Below are positions 1-7,570 of a DNA stretch of 64,000 nt, piece by piece. Numbering within the stretch: position 1 is the first letter of the stretch; every line of letters starts with the position of its first letter. The notes beneath the pieces were generated by a model. It ran no database searches and was not told where the DNA came from. It saw only the letters and a program-made list of their open reading frames with translations. The translations under genes were made by a program, and so were the position numbers. This stretch comes from an uncultured Flavobacteriia bacterium (lineage in GTDB: Bacteria; Bacteroidota; Bacteroidia; Flavobacteriales_D; Crocinitomicaceae). Where the stretch lies: positions 1 to 64,000 of the forward strand of contig CALJTX010000025.1 of the NCBI GenBank assembly GCA_937975705.1. Reading direction: 5' to 3'.

Positions 1-1627
1 TTCCTGGCACATCGTGTTGCGCGGGCGTCCAAAAATATTGCCAGGCATTGGCTTCAGTGTAGTCACCGGGGTTGTTCAAAGGTGACGTAGCCACGAGCGG
101 ATCAAATGGTGTGCGGAATTGTCCGTTCGAGTGCTTTCCACGTAAAAATGTTGTTTCAGGATCATACAAGTTTCGGTAATACGCTGCTCTTTTTTGAAAG
201 TCCTGAACAATATCTTCACGGCCAAGTTTGCTTGCCATTGCTGCCACACACCAATCGTCATAGCCGCTTTCGAGGGTTCTAGAAACTGATTCGTTGTCCA
301 AAAGATCGAAGGGATAATAGCCAAACTTGGTGTATATTTCCCAGTTTGAATTGATATGACTTATTGTGCTGGTTTCAACCATGGCATTGAGCGCCTCCTC
401 CGCGTTAAAACCCTTGAAGCCGTTCTGATAAGCCGATAAAATCATCGGGATGGCGTGGTTGCCGATCATGCAATAGTTATCTTGGCCCCAGGCGGTCCAG
501 ATGGGTAAAAAAACCTGCGCCTGATGATGCAGCAGCATGGTCTGAACAATGCCGTCAATTTTTTCTGGCGCGACAATTTGCAACAGCGGAAAGGCGGCGC
601 GATAGATATCCCAATTGGAAAGCGTGGAATAATACACCTTACTAGGCGCTAACCTCACTTGGTCATCCGCGCCACGGTAACGGCCATCTACATCTGCAAT
701 ATTCGAAGGTTGCAATAGCAAATGGTACAGAGAAGTGTAAAAGACTTCTTTTTGCTGTTGAGGTGCTTTGATGTCAATTCTCGATAAATAGTTTTCCCAA
801 CTTTTTTGGTTTTCATTGCGCACTTTTTGAAATTCCCAATGGTTGATTTCTGCCTCCAAATTGCCCTTTGCTCCTTCTACACTGACCGCAGATAGCGCAA
901 TTTTTACTTTTAAGGTCTTGGACGCAGCGAGCACAAAATCCAGGAGGTAATGAGGCGCTTTGTCGTTTGGCTTTTGAGGGAGTGCGGTTGACTTCACAAA
1001 AGGATGATCAAAGGTCATGGTAAAGAAATACTTGCGCTTCACCCAATTATCGGTATAACAATACCCTGATATCGTGGTGCTGTCTTCAAAAGTAACCTGA
1101 CTTTCGAGCACCAATCCTTTCGGATCGTTTTCTTCAAAGACAAAGCGCAAACCATGCTGAAAATCGATGTAAACCTGCGCTTCTTTTTGAGGAAAACTAT
1201 ATTGGTGAAACGCAACCCTTTCTGAGCACGTGAGCTCTACCTTAACGCCGTCTTGCTTGGTCAGGGCATAAAATCCAGGGCTGGCCTGCTCCGTTGCTTT
1301 GAAATACGCGTTCTTTAAATTTTCTTTTTGCGGATTGATCGGTAACAATAGAATGTCGCCCATTTCATTGATGCCGGTTCCGCTGAGGCGCGTTTGTGAG
1401 AAACCCATCAAGAAAGTGTCTTTGTACTGATAACCACTCGTGTGATTCCAGCCATAATCTTGGTTATCGGGCCCAGGTTGCACCATCCCAAATGGCATGG
1501 ACGGCCCCGGAAAAGTATGCCCTGTGCCGTCGGTGCCAATAAACGGCTTGACAAATTTATGCTTCTGGGCGGATAGCATCCAGCCAAAACACACAAAACA
1601 GCACAAAACCATCCATTTTAACTTCAT
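1..1627 (-). CDS. GH92 family alpha-mannosidase, exported (C-terminus outside window)
   Basis: A single open frame of 542 codons runs leftward from an ATG at 1627 to the window edge. Family members are usually about 700-780 residues, so about 200 C-terminal residues are missing. A signal peptide ends near residue 21. Glycoside hydrolase family 92 marks are FVKPFIGTDG and PSMPFGMVQPGPD near the N-terminus, then YYPFD, SVSRTLE and YTEANAWQY. The Glu of that last motif (about E525) is where the family's general acid is expected. GH92 enzymes are calcium-dependent exo-alpha-mannosidases acting on N-glycan-like or mannan substrates in the periplasm or at the surface. Its ATG overlaps the stop of the upstream isomerase-like gene (ATGA), so the two are co-transcribed. 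The substrate linkage cannot be told from the sequence. Confidence 0.9.
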   Translation of the reverse strand, partial: MKLKWMVLCCFVCFGWMLSAQKHKFVKPFIGTDGTGHTFPGPSMPFGMVQPGPDNQDYGWNHTSGYQYKDTFLMGFSQTRLSGTGINEMGDILLLPINPQKENLKNAYFKATEQASPGFYALTKQDGVKVELTCSERVAFHQYSFPQKEAQVYIDFQHGLRFVFEENDPKGLVLESQVTFEDSTTISGYCYTDNWVKRKYFFTMTFDHPFVKSTALPQKPNDKAPHYLLDFVLAASKTLKVKIALSAVSVEGAKGNLEAEINHWEFQKVRNENQKSWENYLSRIDIKAPQQQKEVFYTSLYHLLLQPSNIADVDGRYRGADDQVRLAPSKVYYSTLSNWDIYRAAFPLLQIVAPEKIDGIVQTMLLHHQAQVFLPIWTAWGQDNYCMIGNHAIPMILSAYQNGFKGFNAEEALNAMVETSTISHINSNWEIYTKFGYYPFDLLDNESVSRTLESGYDDWCVAAMASKLGREDIVQDFQKRAAYYRNLYDPETTFLRGKHSNGQFRTPFDPLVATSPLNNPGDYTEANAWQYFWTPAQHDVPG

Positions 1628-2460
1628 ACCTTCAAGTTTTCTTGTAAATAGGTTTTCATTAGGCAATTCACTTCCCATTGGTCAGCCAACGGCTGTTGGG
1701 TGAAAGGCGCTTGTGGCATGTAGGGGAACGGACCGAATTCTGGGGTAATTGTAAAATACGCAGCTCCTTTCTGCGCATGAAAATGAATGATGTCTTTCCA
1801 CCAAGTGGTATATTGATCCAATTGCGTTTGCCATTCTGGTGCAAACGGGTGGTTCACCTGCGGACTTTGCGCAAATCCTATGCGGGCATGGATGTGCTTT
1901 ATGTTTGGATAGATGCGTGTCAATAGTTCTTGTTGGTCACTTAAATCGCTTTCTGAAACGACACAAAAATGCGAAAAATCGGCAATTAGTTTGAGCTCCG
2001 GAAAAACAGCAAGGTAATCCAGGAGTGTTTTCAAGTGAAAGGAAAACCTGCCCCGATGGATTTCATGCCAAATGGGTATGCTCGCCTTGGTTGCAATCTC
2101 TTCGGTCAAATGAAGGATATTTAAATTGGCCTCGAAATCAAAGAAGTCTTTGCCGGTATGCGAGTTGATTGCATTTGGTTTTAAGCCAACGAGAAAATGC
2201 AGTCGCTCTGTCAACCGTTCTATGTACGCCGCAACGGTTTCTTTTTCGTTTGAAAGCACCTGTTGCGCAATGAAGATAAAATCTGGATGGCTCGTCTTGC
2301 GGATGCGCTCCAATTCTGACATAAATTCATCCACAAATTGCGGATCTTCCGGAAAGTTGATTTCTACGCCATCGAAGCCGTTGGAAAGCACTTTGTCTAA
2401 AAAAGCTTTCGCACAAAGATCTTCTGATCCCCAATACGTACAAAGATATTTGATCTCCAT
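1624..2460 (-). CDS. sugar-phosphate isomerase/epimerase-like TIM-barrel protein
   Basis: A 278-residue protein of the xylose-isomerase-like / AP-endonuclease-2 TIM-barrel superfamily. Candidate metal-binding positions are at strand ends: the Glu in GVEINFPED, WHEIHRGR, the Asp/His in IADFSHF, HIHARIG, and the Glu in TPEFGPFPY. No signal peptide is seen, so it is cytoplasmic. Family members isomerise or epimerise sugars, inositols or hydroxypyruvate-like compounds, and the substrate here is unknown. It lies between the GH92 mannosidase (4-nt overlap) and a phytanoyl-CoA-dioxygenase-family gene (3 nt away) in one leftward operon. This suggests handling of a sugar or sugar derivative released or imported with the GH92 product. 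Confidence 0.8.
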   Translation of the reverse strand: MEIKYLCTYWGSEDLCAKAFLDKVLSNGFDGVEINFPEDPQFVDEFMSELERIRKTSHPDFIFIAQQVLSNEKETVAAYIERLTERLHFLVGLKPNAINSHTGKDFFDFEANLNILHLTEEIATKASIPIWHEIHRGRFSFHLKTLLDYLAVFPELKLIADFSHFCVVSESDLSDQQELLTRIYPNIKHIHARIGFAQSPQVNHPFAPEWQTQLDQYTTWWKDIIHFHAQKGAAYFTITPEFGPFPYMPQAPFTQQPLADQWEVNCLMKTYLQENLKV

Positions 2461-2463
2461 GGC

Positions 2464-3270
2464 TTATTTAGCGTAAATGACCGGGTTGAGAGGCGTTTGG
2501 ATGACCTCTCCAATTAGCGCTCCGGGGCACCAAGTATTCCAATCGTTTTCTTGATTGGCATTATCGGGCTGCTTGAGCAACATGTCCTTATCCATGTAAA
2601 TAATGGTCATGACTTTTCTCATGTCTTGGGTGGTGTTGGTTCCTGCTCTGTGAAAAACCCAACCCGAATGAAAACTGATTTCACCAATATCAAAGGGCTC
2701 TATGACGTGCTGAAAATCGGTAACTCGTAATTTTTTTTGCATCACGGCCTCACTTTGGTCGCCAATTTCTAGCTCTCGACCCTCCACAATAACATGGCTA
2801 CCGGCACTGAACTCCAACGGCCCCATTTCTAGAGGTGTGGCTTGCAATGGGATCCAGGCTGTGACAGTTTTATCCGTTGCCAAAGGCCAGTAGTACTGGT
2901 CGGCATGCCAAGGCGTTATGCCACCGCCACCTTCTTTGAACAGCGCTTGATCGTGATAAAGGCGCACGCCATCGACCTGCATTAAGTCAGCGGCTATTTT
3001 ACCTAAGCGCTGACTCAAAATCAATTCTTTGACAAGCGGGTTTTCGCGCCATAAATTAAAGAGTTGCAGAAAGGCTTTGCCATAAGTGCTGCGTTCTTCA
3101 AGCGGTGTGTGTTCTTGATTCATTTGACTCACTTGTGCAGATATGAGCTCGTTTAAATAAGCAATGGTGTCTGCATCAAAGACTTGTTTGAGTTTGATGT
3201 ACTGATGTTGCTGATAAAAGGCTATTTGCTCTTGCGTTAGCAAATAGGGTGTGTCGAAAACTTGCTGCAT
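2464..3270 (-). CDS. phytanoyl-CoA dioxygenase (PhyH) family Fe(II)/2-oxoglutarate oxygenase
   Basis: This 268-residue protein has the PhyH double-stranded beta-helix signature. The iron-binding HxD is at H122/D124 (WHADQYYW), a distal His is at about H207 in HSGWVFHRAG, and a following Arg (about R218) is suited to holding 2-oxoglutarate. The family hydroxylates diverse small molecules and lipids, and most bacterial members have unknown substrates. It is the first gene of the leftward operon with the isomerase-like and GH92 genes. An AraC-family regulator is transcribed divergently 126 bp away and is the obvious candidate regulator. Similar PhyH/TIM-barrel pairs occur in carbohydrate-use regions, so a modified sugar or polyol is a plausible substrate, but this is inference. 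Confidence 0.85.
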   Translation of the reverse strand: MQQVFDTPYLLTQEQIAFYQQHQYIKLKQVFDADTIAYLNELISAQVSQMNQEHTPLEERSTYGKAFLQLFNLWRENPLVKELILSQRLGKIAADLMQVDGVRLYHDQALFKEGGGGITPWHADQYYWPLATDKTVTAWIPLQATPLEMGPLEFSAGSHVIVEGRELEIGDQSEAVMQKKLRVTDFQHVIEPFDIGEISFHSGWVFHRAGTNTTQDMRKVMTIIYMDKDMLLKQPDNANQENDWNTWCPGALIGEVIQTPLNPVIYAK

Positions 3271-3289
3271 GAAGTCAAAATTGGTAGTT

Positions 3290-3297
3290 CAAAAATA
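3290..3297 (-). promoter_or_regulatory. -7 promoter element for the PhyH/isomerase/GH92 operon
   Basis: On the minus strand the sequence reads TATTTTTG, a full match to the Bacteroidota TAnnTTTG element, ending 19 nt before the PhyH ATG. No good TTTG (-33) was found. The divergent intergenic region is very A+T-rich from about 3325 to 3385, where regulator binding would be expected. Confidence 0.45.
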
Positions 3298-3396
3298 TAA
3301 CTTCTACATGGCGTGAAATGATCCGATTTTGTATATTTATAATACTATATTGAATTATATATAAATTTATCGATTATATTTAGTCAATAAGAGCTC

Positions 3397-4236
3397 ATGA
3401 AGGCACAATTAGAAGACATCCCCTCCAAAAAAGGAGACGCGAGTTTTTACGTCAAACACTTGCGTGTTCCTGCTTTTGAATTCAAGTGGCACTACCATCC
3501 TGAATTTGAACTCACCTACATCCTCAAAGGAAAAGGCTACAGAGTAGTCGGCAATGCACACGCGCATTTTTCAGAAGGAGATTTGGTGTTATTAGGTAGT
3601 AATTTACCGCATACTTGGTGTGGAAAGCTAGACGACGGCGTGCCCTCAGAAGCGCTGGTCATTCAATTTTCAAAGGAACTCATTGAACCATTTTTGAACC
3701 TAAATGAAAGCAGACCTATCCAAAGTCTCATCGATCTTTCATGGAGAGGTCTAAGTTTTCAAGTCAATCAACAACTTGAGGCCAAACTGCATTCATTGGC
3801 AAATACCTCAGGACTAGAAAGCGTATTGTCCTTGCTTTCTATTCTCCATAATTTAAGTGAGTTAATATCTAAACCGCTTACCACGGAAAATTACCACGGC
3901 ATCATTACCAAACAATTTGAGTCGAGGGTTAACAAAGTATGTACGCACTTGCAACATCATTTCCACGAAGCCATTAATTTGAAACAAGTTGCAGATCTTA
4001 TTTACATGTCGGAAAGCAACTTCTGTAAATTTTTCAAAAAAGCCACCGGCACCACATTCTCAGACTACGTCAATGACCTTCGCATCACAGAAGCCTGCCA
4101 TATGCTATTATACACTGACGAAACCATTAGCCATATTGCTAACGCCTGTGGTTTTGAGTCTTTGAGTTATTTCAACCGGGTGTTTTTGAAGAAAAAGAAA
4201 CACACTCCGTCGGAATTTAGGAAAAGGGATGGGTAG
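3397..4236 (+). CDS. AraC-family transcriptional regulator with N-terminal cupin
   Basis: This 279-residue protein has an N-terminal cupin sensor (about residues 10-90; HYHPEFELTYILKGKG, where HxHxxxE is typical) and a C-terminal double helix-turn-helix AraC domain (about 175-279; ending FNRVFLKKKKHTPSEFRK). This layout is typical of regulators of sugar-use genes. It is divergent from the PhyH/isomerase/GH92 operon and is probably its regulator, with the sensor reading a sugar or glycoside. It converges with the pirin gene, whose stop codon is 2 bp from its own. Confidence 0.9.
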   Translation: MKAQLEDIPSKKGDASFYVKHLRVPAFEFKWHYHPEFELTYILKGKGYRVVGNAHAHFSEGDLVLLGSNLPHTWCGKLDDGVPSEALVIQFSKELIEPFLNLNESRPIQSLIDLSWRGLSFQVNQQLEAKLHSLANTSGLESVLSLLSILHNLSELISKPLTTENYHGIITKQFESRVNKVCTHLQHHFHEAINLKQVADLIYMSESNFCKFFKKATGTTFSDYVNDLRITEACHMLLYTDETISHIANACGFESLSYFNRVFLKKKKHTPSEFRKRDG

Positions 4237-4238
4237 AA

Positions 4239-5369
4239 TTATCCTTTTGGCTCCTCTACCCTACCATCGGCATGCTTGGCGAAGCGCCCTAACTTGGCGT
4301 CATGGACTTGGTCGTAGCGCGGCCAAGGCCAGCCACCGAATTGAGTGGTTTGATAATCTTGGAAGGCTTGGTAGATTTCTTCTTTGGTATTCATGACAAA
4401 TGGGCCGTGCTGTACAACAGGCTCGTTGATCGGGCGCCCTTGCAAGACCAATACTTTGGAGCTTTCAGAACCATTTTTAAAAGTACAAACCTGGGCTGCA
4501 TCTACATCAGCTGCGTGGTAGTGCGCAATTGTTTGTGCTCCAATTTGTAAGCCATTGCCCTCGTAATAATAGATACTGCGATTGACCCCGGCGGCAGTTG
4601 CAGGCAGCTTAAAAGTAGCGCCTGGCTCTAGGTGAATATTGTAAATGGCAACGTGGTTGTTGGTATCGGCCGCCCATGAATTTGGAGGGGTTGCCGCCGC
4701 CTTGTGTGTGTCGAGCTGACCTACTAAGACTTCGATATTTGCTTTACCAGTAGCAGAAGCAACACTGAACTTTGGAACGGATTCTGACCAGAGCATCTTG
4801 AAATGCGGCTGCACCATTTTGCTGCGCTTTGGTAAATTAAGCCAAATCTGAAAAAGTTCTAGTGGGTTGTCTTTGTCTTGGTTGAGCAACGGAAACATTT
4901 CTGCGTGCTGCACGCCTTTGCCTGCGGTCATCCATTGGACATCGCCGTTGCCATAACGACCTGCTGCGCCCATGCTGTCTGCGTGGTCAACCAAACCGGT
5001 TCTGACGACTGTGATGGTCTCAAAACCGCGGTGCGGATGTCCAGGAAAACCCGGGACAGTGGAGCCGTGGTACATGCGAAAGCCGTCCTTAACGATGAAA
5101 TCTTGGCCCATGTGGCGTCCTTCAAAAAGTTTAGGGTCAGGGCCTAAAGCCGCGTTGCCTTTCGGAAAGAAATCTTCGTGGTGCACACAAAATAAAAATG
5201 GATCGAGGGTTTCCCATTGGAAGCCGAGGGGGCGAATTTTAAAAATGAGCGGAGTGGCCATTGGTGGTGTTTGCGCTTTGGAAAAAACTTGAAAAGGTTG
5301 GACTAAAACTGCGCCAAGACCTAAGCCAAGACGAGATAAAAAAGAACGGCGTTCTAAGGGACTAGACAT
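4239..5369 (-). CDS. exported pirin-family bicupin with Tat signal
   Basis: A 376-residue pirin-family protein. The core motif HGSTVPGFPGHPHRGFETI carries the metal-binding His residues, followed by the GDVQWMTAGKGVQHAEMF segment with His/Glu ligands. The N-terminus RRSFLSRLGLGLGAVLV fits a twin-arginine signal, so the folded metalloprotein is probably exported to the periplasm, which is unusual for pirins. Known bacterial pirins include quercetin 2,3-dioxygenases; the activity here is unknown. A second pirin without a signal lies at 62524-63228. A Crp/Fnr-like palindrome lies 46 nt upstream of the start. Confidence 0.88.
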   Translation of the reverse strand: MSSPLERRSFLSRLGLGLGAVLVQPFQVFSKAQTPPMATPLIFKIRPLGFQWETLDPFLFCVHHEDFFPKGNAALGPDPKLFEGRHMGQDFIVKDGFRMYHGSTVPGFPGHPHRGFETITVVRTGLVDHADSMGAAGRYGNGDVQWMTAGKGVQHAEMFPLLNQDKDNPLELFQIWLNLPKRSKMVQPHFKMLWSESVPKFSVASATGKANIEVLVGQLDTHKAAATPPNSWAADTNNHVAIYNIHLEPGATFKLPATAAGVNRSIYYYEGNGLQIGAQTIAHYHAADVDAAQVCTFKNGSESSKVLVLQGRPINEPVVQHGPFVMNTKEEIYQAFQDYQTTQFGGWPWPRYDQVHDAKLGRFAKHADGRVEEPKG

Positions 5370-5385
5370 AACTCAAAAGTTTATC

Positions 5386-5393
5386 TAAAATTA
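5386..5393 (-). promoter_or_regulatory. candidate -7 element for the exported pirin
   Basis: The minus strand reads TAATTTTA, a 7/8 match to TAnnTTTG, ending 16 nt before the pirin ATG at 5369. Its position would place the palindrome at 5416-5431 about 42 nt upstream of the predicted transcription start. Confidence 0.35.
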
Positions 5394-5415
5394 AAACTTT
5401 TAGTCATGTATTTAG

Positions 5416-5431
5416 ATTGACTTAGGTCAAT
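5416..5431. promoter_or_regulatory. Crp/Fnr-like palindromic operator upstream of the pirin gene
   Basis: The sequence ATTGAC-TTAG-GTCAAT is a perfect 6-bp inverted repeat with a 4-bp spacer. It matches the TTGAy-N4-rTCAA layout bound by Fnr/Dnr-type members of the Crp/Fnr family. It lies between the prfC stop (5440) and the pirin start (5369). It is not followed by a T-run on either strand, so it is a poor terminator. Regulator identity is inference. Confidence 0.4.
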
Positions 5432-5439
5432 TTATCAAA

Positions 5440-7032
5440 CTAAGCCTCTAATTTAAATGCCGAGGTTTGATGGAAAGTGAGATCTGGGTAATCTTGTTCG
5501 GCCATTTGCAATAAAAATGGGGTTTCAGCCAAGAAAACCAGATTTTCATCTTTGTCTAGGGCCAAATAATTGCTTTTAGCGCGCTGAAAATTAGCGAGTT
5601 GTTCAGGATTGGTTGAGGTAATCCAGCAAGCCTTGAAATAATTGCGCGGCACAAAACGACAATTGGCGCCGTATTCGTGTATGAGGCGGTAGTTGATGAC
5701 CTCAAACTGAAGCTGCCCTACGGTACCGACAATTTTGCGGTTACCCGGTTGTTGCACAAATAACTGCGCTACGCCTTCGTCGATGAGCTGGCGAATACCT
5801 TTATCTAATTGCTTGGATTTTAAGGGGTCTAGGTTTTCTAACTCCTGGAAAATTTCTGGCGAAAAAGAAGGAATGCCTTTGAACAACATTTTTTCACCTG
5901 TGGTGAGGGTATCGCCAATTTTGAACGACCCAGTATCGTACAAACCAATCACATCGCCAGGATAAGCGTCGTCAATAACGCTCTTGTCTTGGGCCATGAA
6001 AGAAGTTGGATTCGGGAATTTCATGTCTTTGCCCAAGCGCACATGGTGGTAGAACTTGTTGCGTTCAAAACGGCCCGACACAATGCGTAAAAAAGCAATG
6101 CGGTCACGGTGTTTGGGATCGAGGTTGGCATGGATTTTAAAGACGAAACCTGAAAAGCGTTCATCTTCTGGAGCTACCAAACGGGTGTCGCTCTCACGCC
6201 CTTGAGGCGATGGCGAAATCTCGCAGAAGGTATCGAGCAATTCTTTGACACCAAAGTTATTGACTGCAGAACCAAAAAATACAGGTGCTACATCGCCAGC
6301 CAAGTAGGTGTTGCGGTCAAAAGTATCATAAACGCCCTCTACGACATCAATTTCTTCGCGGAGTTCGTTGGCAGCGCTTTCACCAATAATTTGATCTAAG
6401 CTCGGATCAGTTAAACTTGAAATAGAAACCACCTCATCAGAGATTTTGGTTTTGTTGGCAGCAAAAAGATTGAGCCCTTTTTGGTAAATATTATAAACCC
6501 CTTGAAAGCGGTCTCCCATTCCAATTGGCCAGGTGAGCGGCCTCACACGAATGGAGAGTTTGTCTTCTAGCTCATCGAGTAAGTCAAACGCTTCTTTACC
6601 GTCGCGGTCCATTTTGTTGATGAAGATGATCACAGGCGTTTTGCGCATGCGGCAAACTTCCATGAGGCGTTCTGTTTGTGCCTCTACCCCATTGGCGCAG
6701 TCGATCACGAGGATCACGCTATCCACGGCAGTGAGGGTGCGAAAGGTATCTTCAGCAAAGTCTTTGTGACCAGGCGTGTCTAGGATATTGATTTGTTTGC
6801 CGTTGTAAGCAAAAGCCATCACGGAGGTCGCAACGGAGATCCCGCGTTGCTTCTCAATCTCCATGAAGTCAGAGGTAGCCGACTTCTTGATTTTGTTGTT
6901 TTTTACAGCCCCAGCCGTTTGGATGGCACCACCAAAAAGCAAGAGCTTTTCGGTCAGGGTGGTTTTACCGGCATCTGGGTGGGAAATAATGCCGAAGGTG
7001 CGGCGTTTCTCGGTGGCTTCTGTGAATCTCAT
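5440..7032 (-). CDS. prfC: peptide chain release factor 3
   Basis: This 530-residue translational GTPase matches RF3 in length. The P-loop is at about residues 18-25 (HPDAGKTT), followed by DTPGHKDF (G3), NKMDRDG (G4), EF-Tu-like domain 2 and the RF3-specific C-terminal domain (GNRKIVGTVGQLQFEV). RF3 removes RF1/RF2 from the ribosome after peptide release. The start ATG at 7032 lies only 11 nt after the T-run of the ndk terminator, leaving little room for a separate promoter. Expression may therefore depend on read-through from ndk. Confidence 0.97.
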   Translation of the reverse strand: MRFTEATEKRRTFGIISHPDAGKTTLTEKLLLFGGAIQTAGAVKNNKIKKSATSDFMEIEKQRGISVATSVMAFAYNGKQINILDTPGHKDFAEDTFRTLTAVDSVILVIDCANGVEAQTERLMEVCRMRKTPVIIFINKMDRDGKEAFDLLDELEDKLSIRVRPLTWPIGMGDRFQGVYNIYQKGLNLFAANKTKISDEVVSISSLTDPSLDQIIGESAANELREEIDVVEGVYDTFDRNTYLAGDVAPVFFGSAVNNFGVKELLDTFCEISPSPQGRESDTRLVAPEDERFSGFVFKIHANLDPKHRDRIAFLRIVSGRFERNKFYHHVRLGKDMKFPNPTSFMAQDKSVIDDAYPGDVIGLYDTGSFKIGDTLTTGEKMLFKGIPSFSPEIFQELENLDPLKSKQLDKGIRQLIDEGVAQLFVQQPGNRKIVGTVGQLQFEVINYRLIHEYGANCRFVPRNYFKACWITSTNPEQLANFQRAKSNYLALDKDENLVFLAETPFLLQMAEQDYPDLTFHQTSAFKLEA

Positions 7033-7043
7033 GGGGGCAACAT

Positions 7044-7072
7044 AAAAAAAGACCGCAAAGCGGTCTTTAAAA
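7044..7072 (-). terminator. intrinsic terminator after ndk
   Basis: On the minus strand, stem AAAGACCGC / GCGGTCTTT with loop TTT is followed by further T residues. It lies between the ndk stop (7092) and the prfC start (7032). Confidence 0.75.
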
Positions 7073-7091
7073 AACTATTTGTAAGGCGAAA

Positions 7092-7511
7092 TTAGAAAAT
7101 TTCGTTGGCAGCAAAATGGAATTTACCTTCGATTTCAGCGTTTTCGTCTGAATCAGAACCGTGAACTGCGTTGCGACCTTTGCTTTCTGCATAAGCTTTA
7201 CGGATGGTTCCGTCGGCAGCTTCTGCTGGGTCTGTAGCACCGATGAGTGCACGGAAGTCTGCTACTGCGTTGTCTTTCTCAAGAATAGCTGCAACAATTG
7301 GACCGCTGGTCATGTATTCGACGAGTTCGCCGTAGAACGGACGCTCTGCGTGAACCGCATAAAATTCTTTTGCTTGCGCTTCAGAAAGCACTGTGTATTT
7401 CATCGCTTTGATGCTGAAACCAGCATTGATGATCATGTCGATGATTTTGCCCATGTGCCCGTTTTCGATTGCATCGGGCTTAAGCATTGTAAAAGTTCTG
7501 TTGGTAGCCAT
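7092..7511 (-). CDS. ndk: nucleoside diphosphate kinase
   Basis: A 139-residue protein of the normal NDK length. The phosphorylated histidine is H117 within NAVHGSDSDENA, and the start motif RTFTMLKPDAIENG is canonical. It transfers the gamma phosphate between nucleoside triphosphates and diphosphates in the cytoplasm. It has its own promoter (TATCTTTG at 7540-7533) and terminator (7044-7072), so it is expressed largely on its own ahead of prfC. Confidence 0.98.
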   Translation of the reverse strand: MATNRTFTMLKPDAIENGHMGKIIDMIINAGFSIKAMKYTVLSEAQAKEFYAVHAERPFYGELVEYMTSGPIVAAILEKDNAVADFRALIGATDPAEAADGTIRKAYAESKGRNAVHGSDSDENAEIEGKFHFAANEIF

Positions 7512-7532
7512 GTATTTTCTTTAATTTGGGTG

Positions 7533-7560
7533 CAAAGATACCACTTTTTTAAAAATTCAA
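7533..7560 (-). promoter_or_regulatory. ndk promoter
   Basis: On the minus strand TTG (7560-7558) is followed after 17 nt by TATCTTTG (7540-7533), a full Bacteroidota -7 element. The downstream GCACCC is shared with the rpsF promoter. The leader before the ATG is about 20 nt. Confidence 0.6.
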
Positions 7561-7570
7561 TGCAACCTGT

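Noticed and set aside
5416..5431. The palindrome downstream of prfC as an intrinsic terminator
   Set aside because: The stem is only 6 bp and A+T-rich, and no T-run follows on the prfC strand. A regulatory-site reading fits better.
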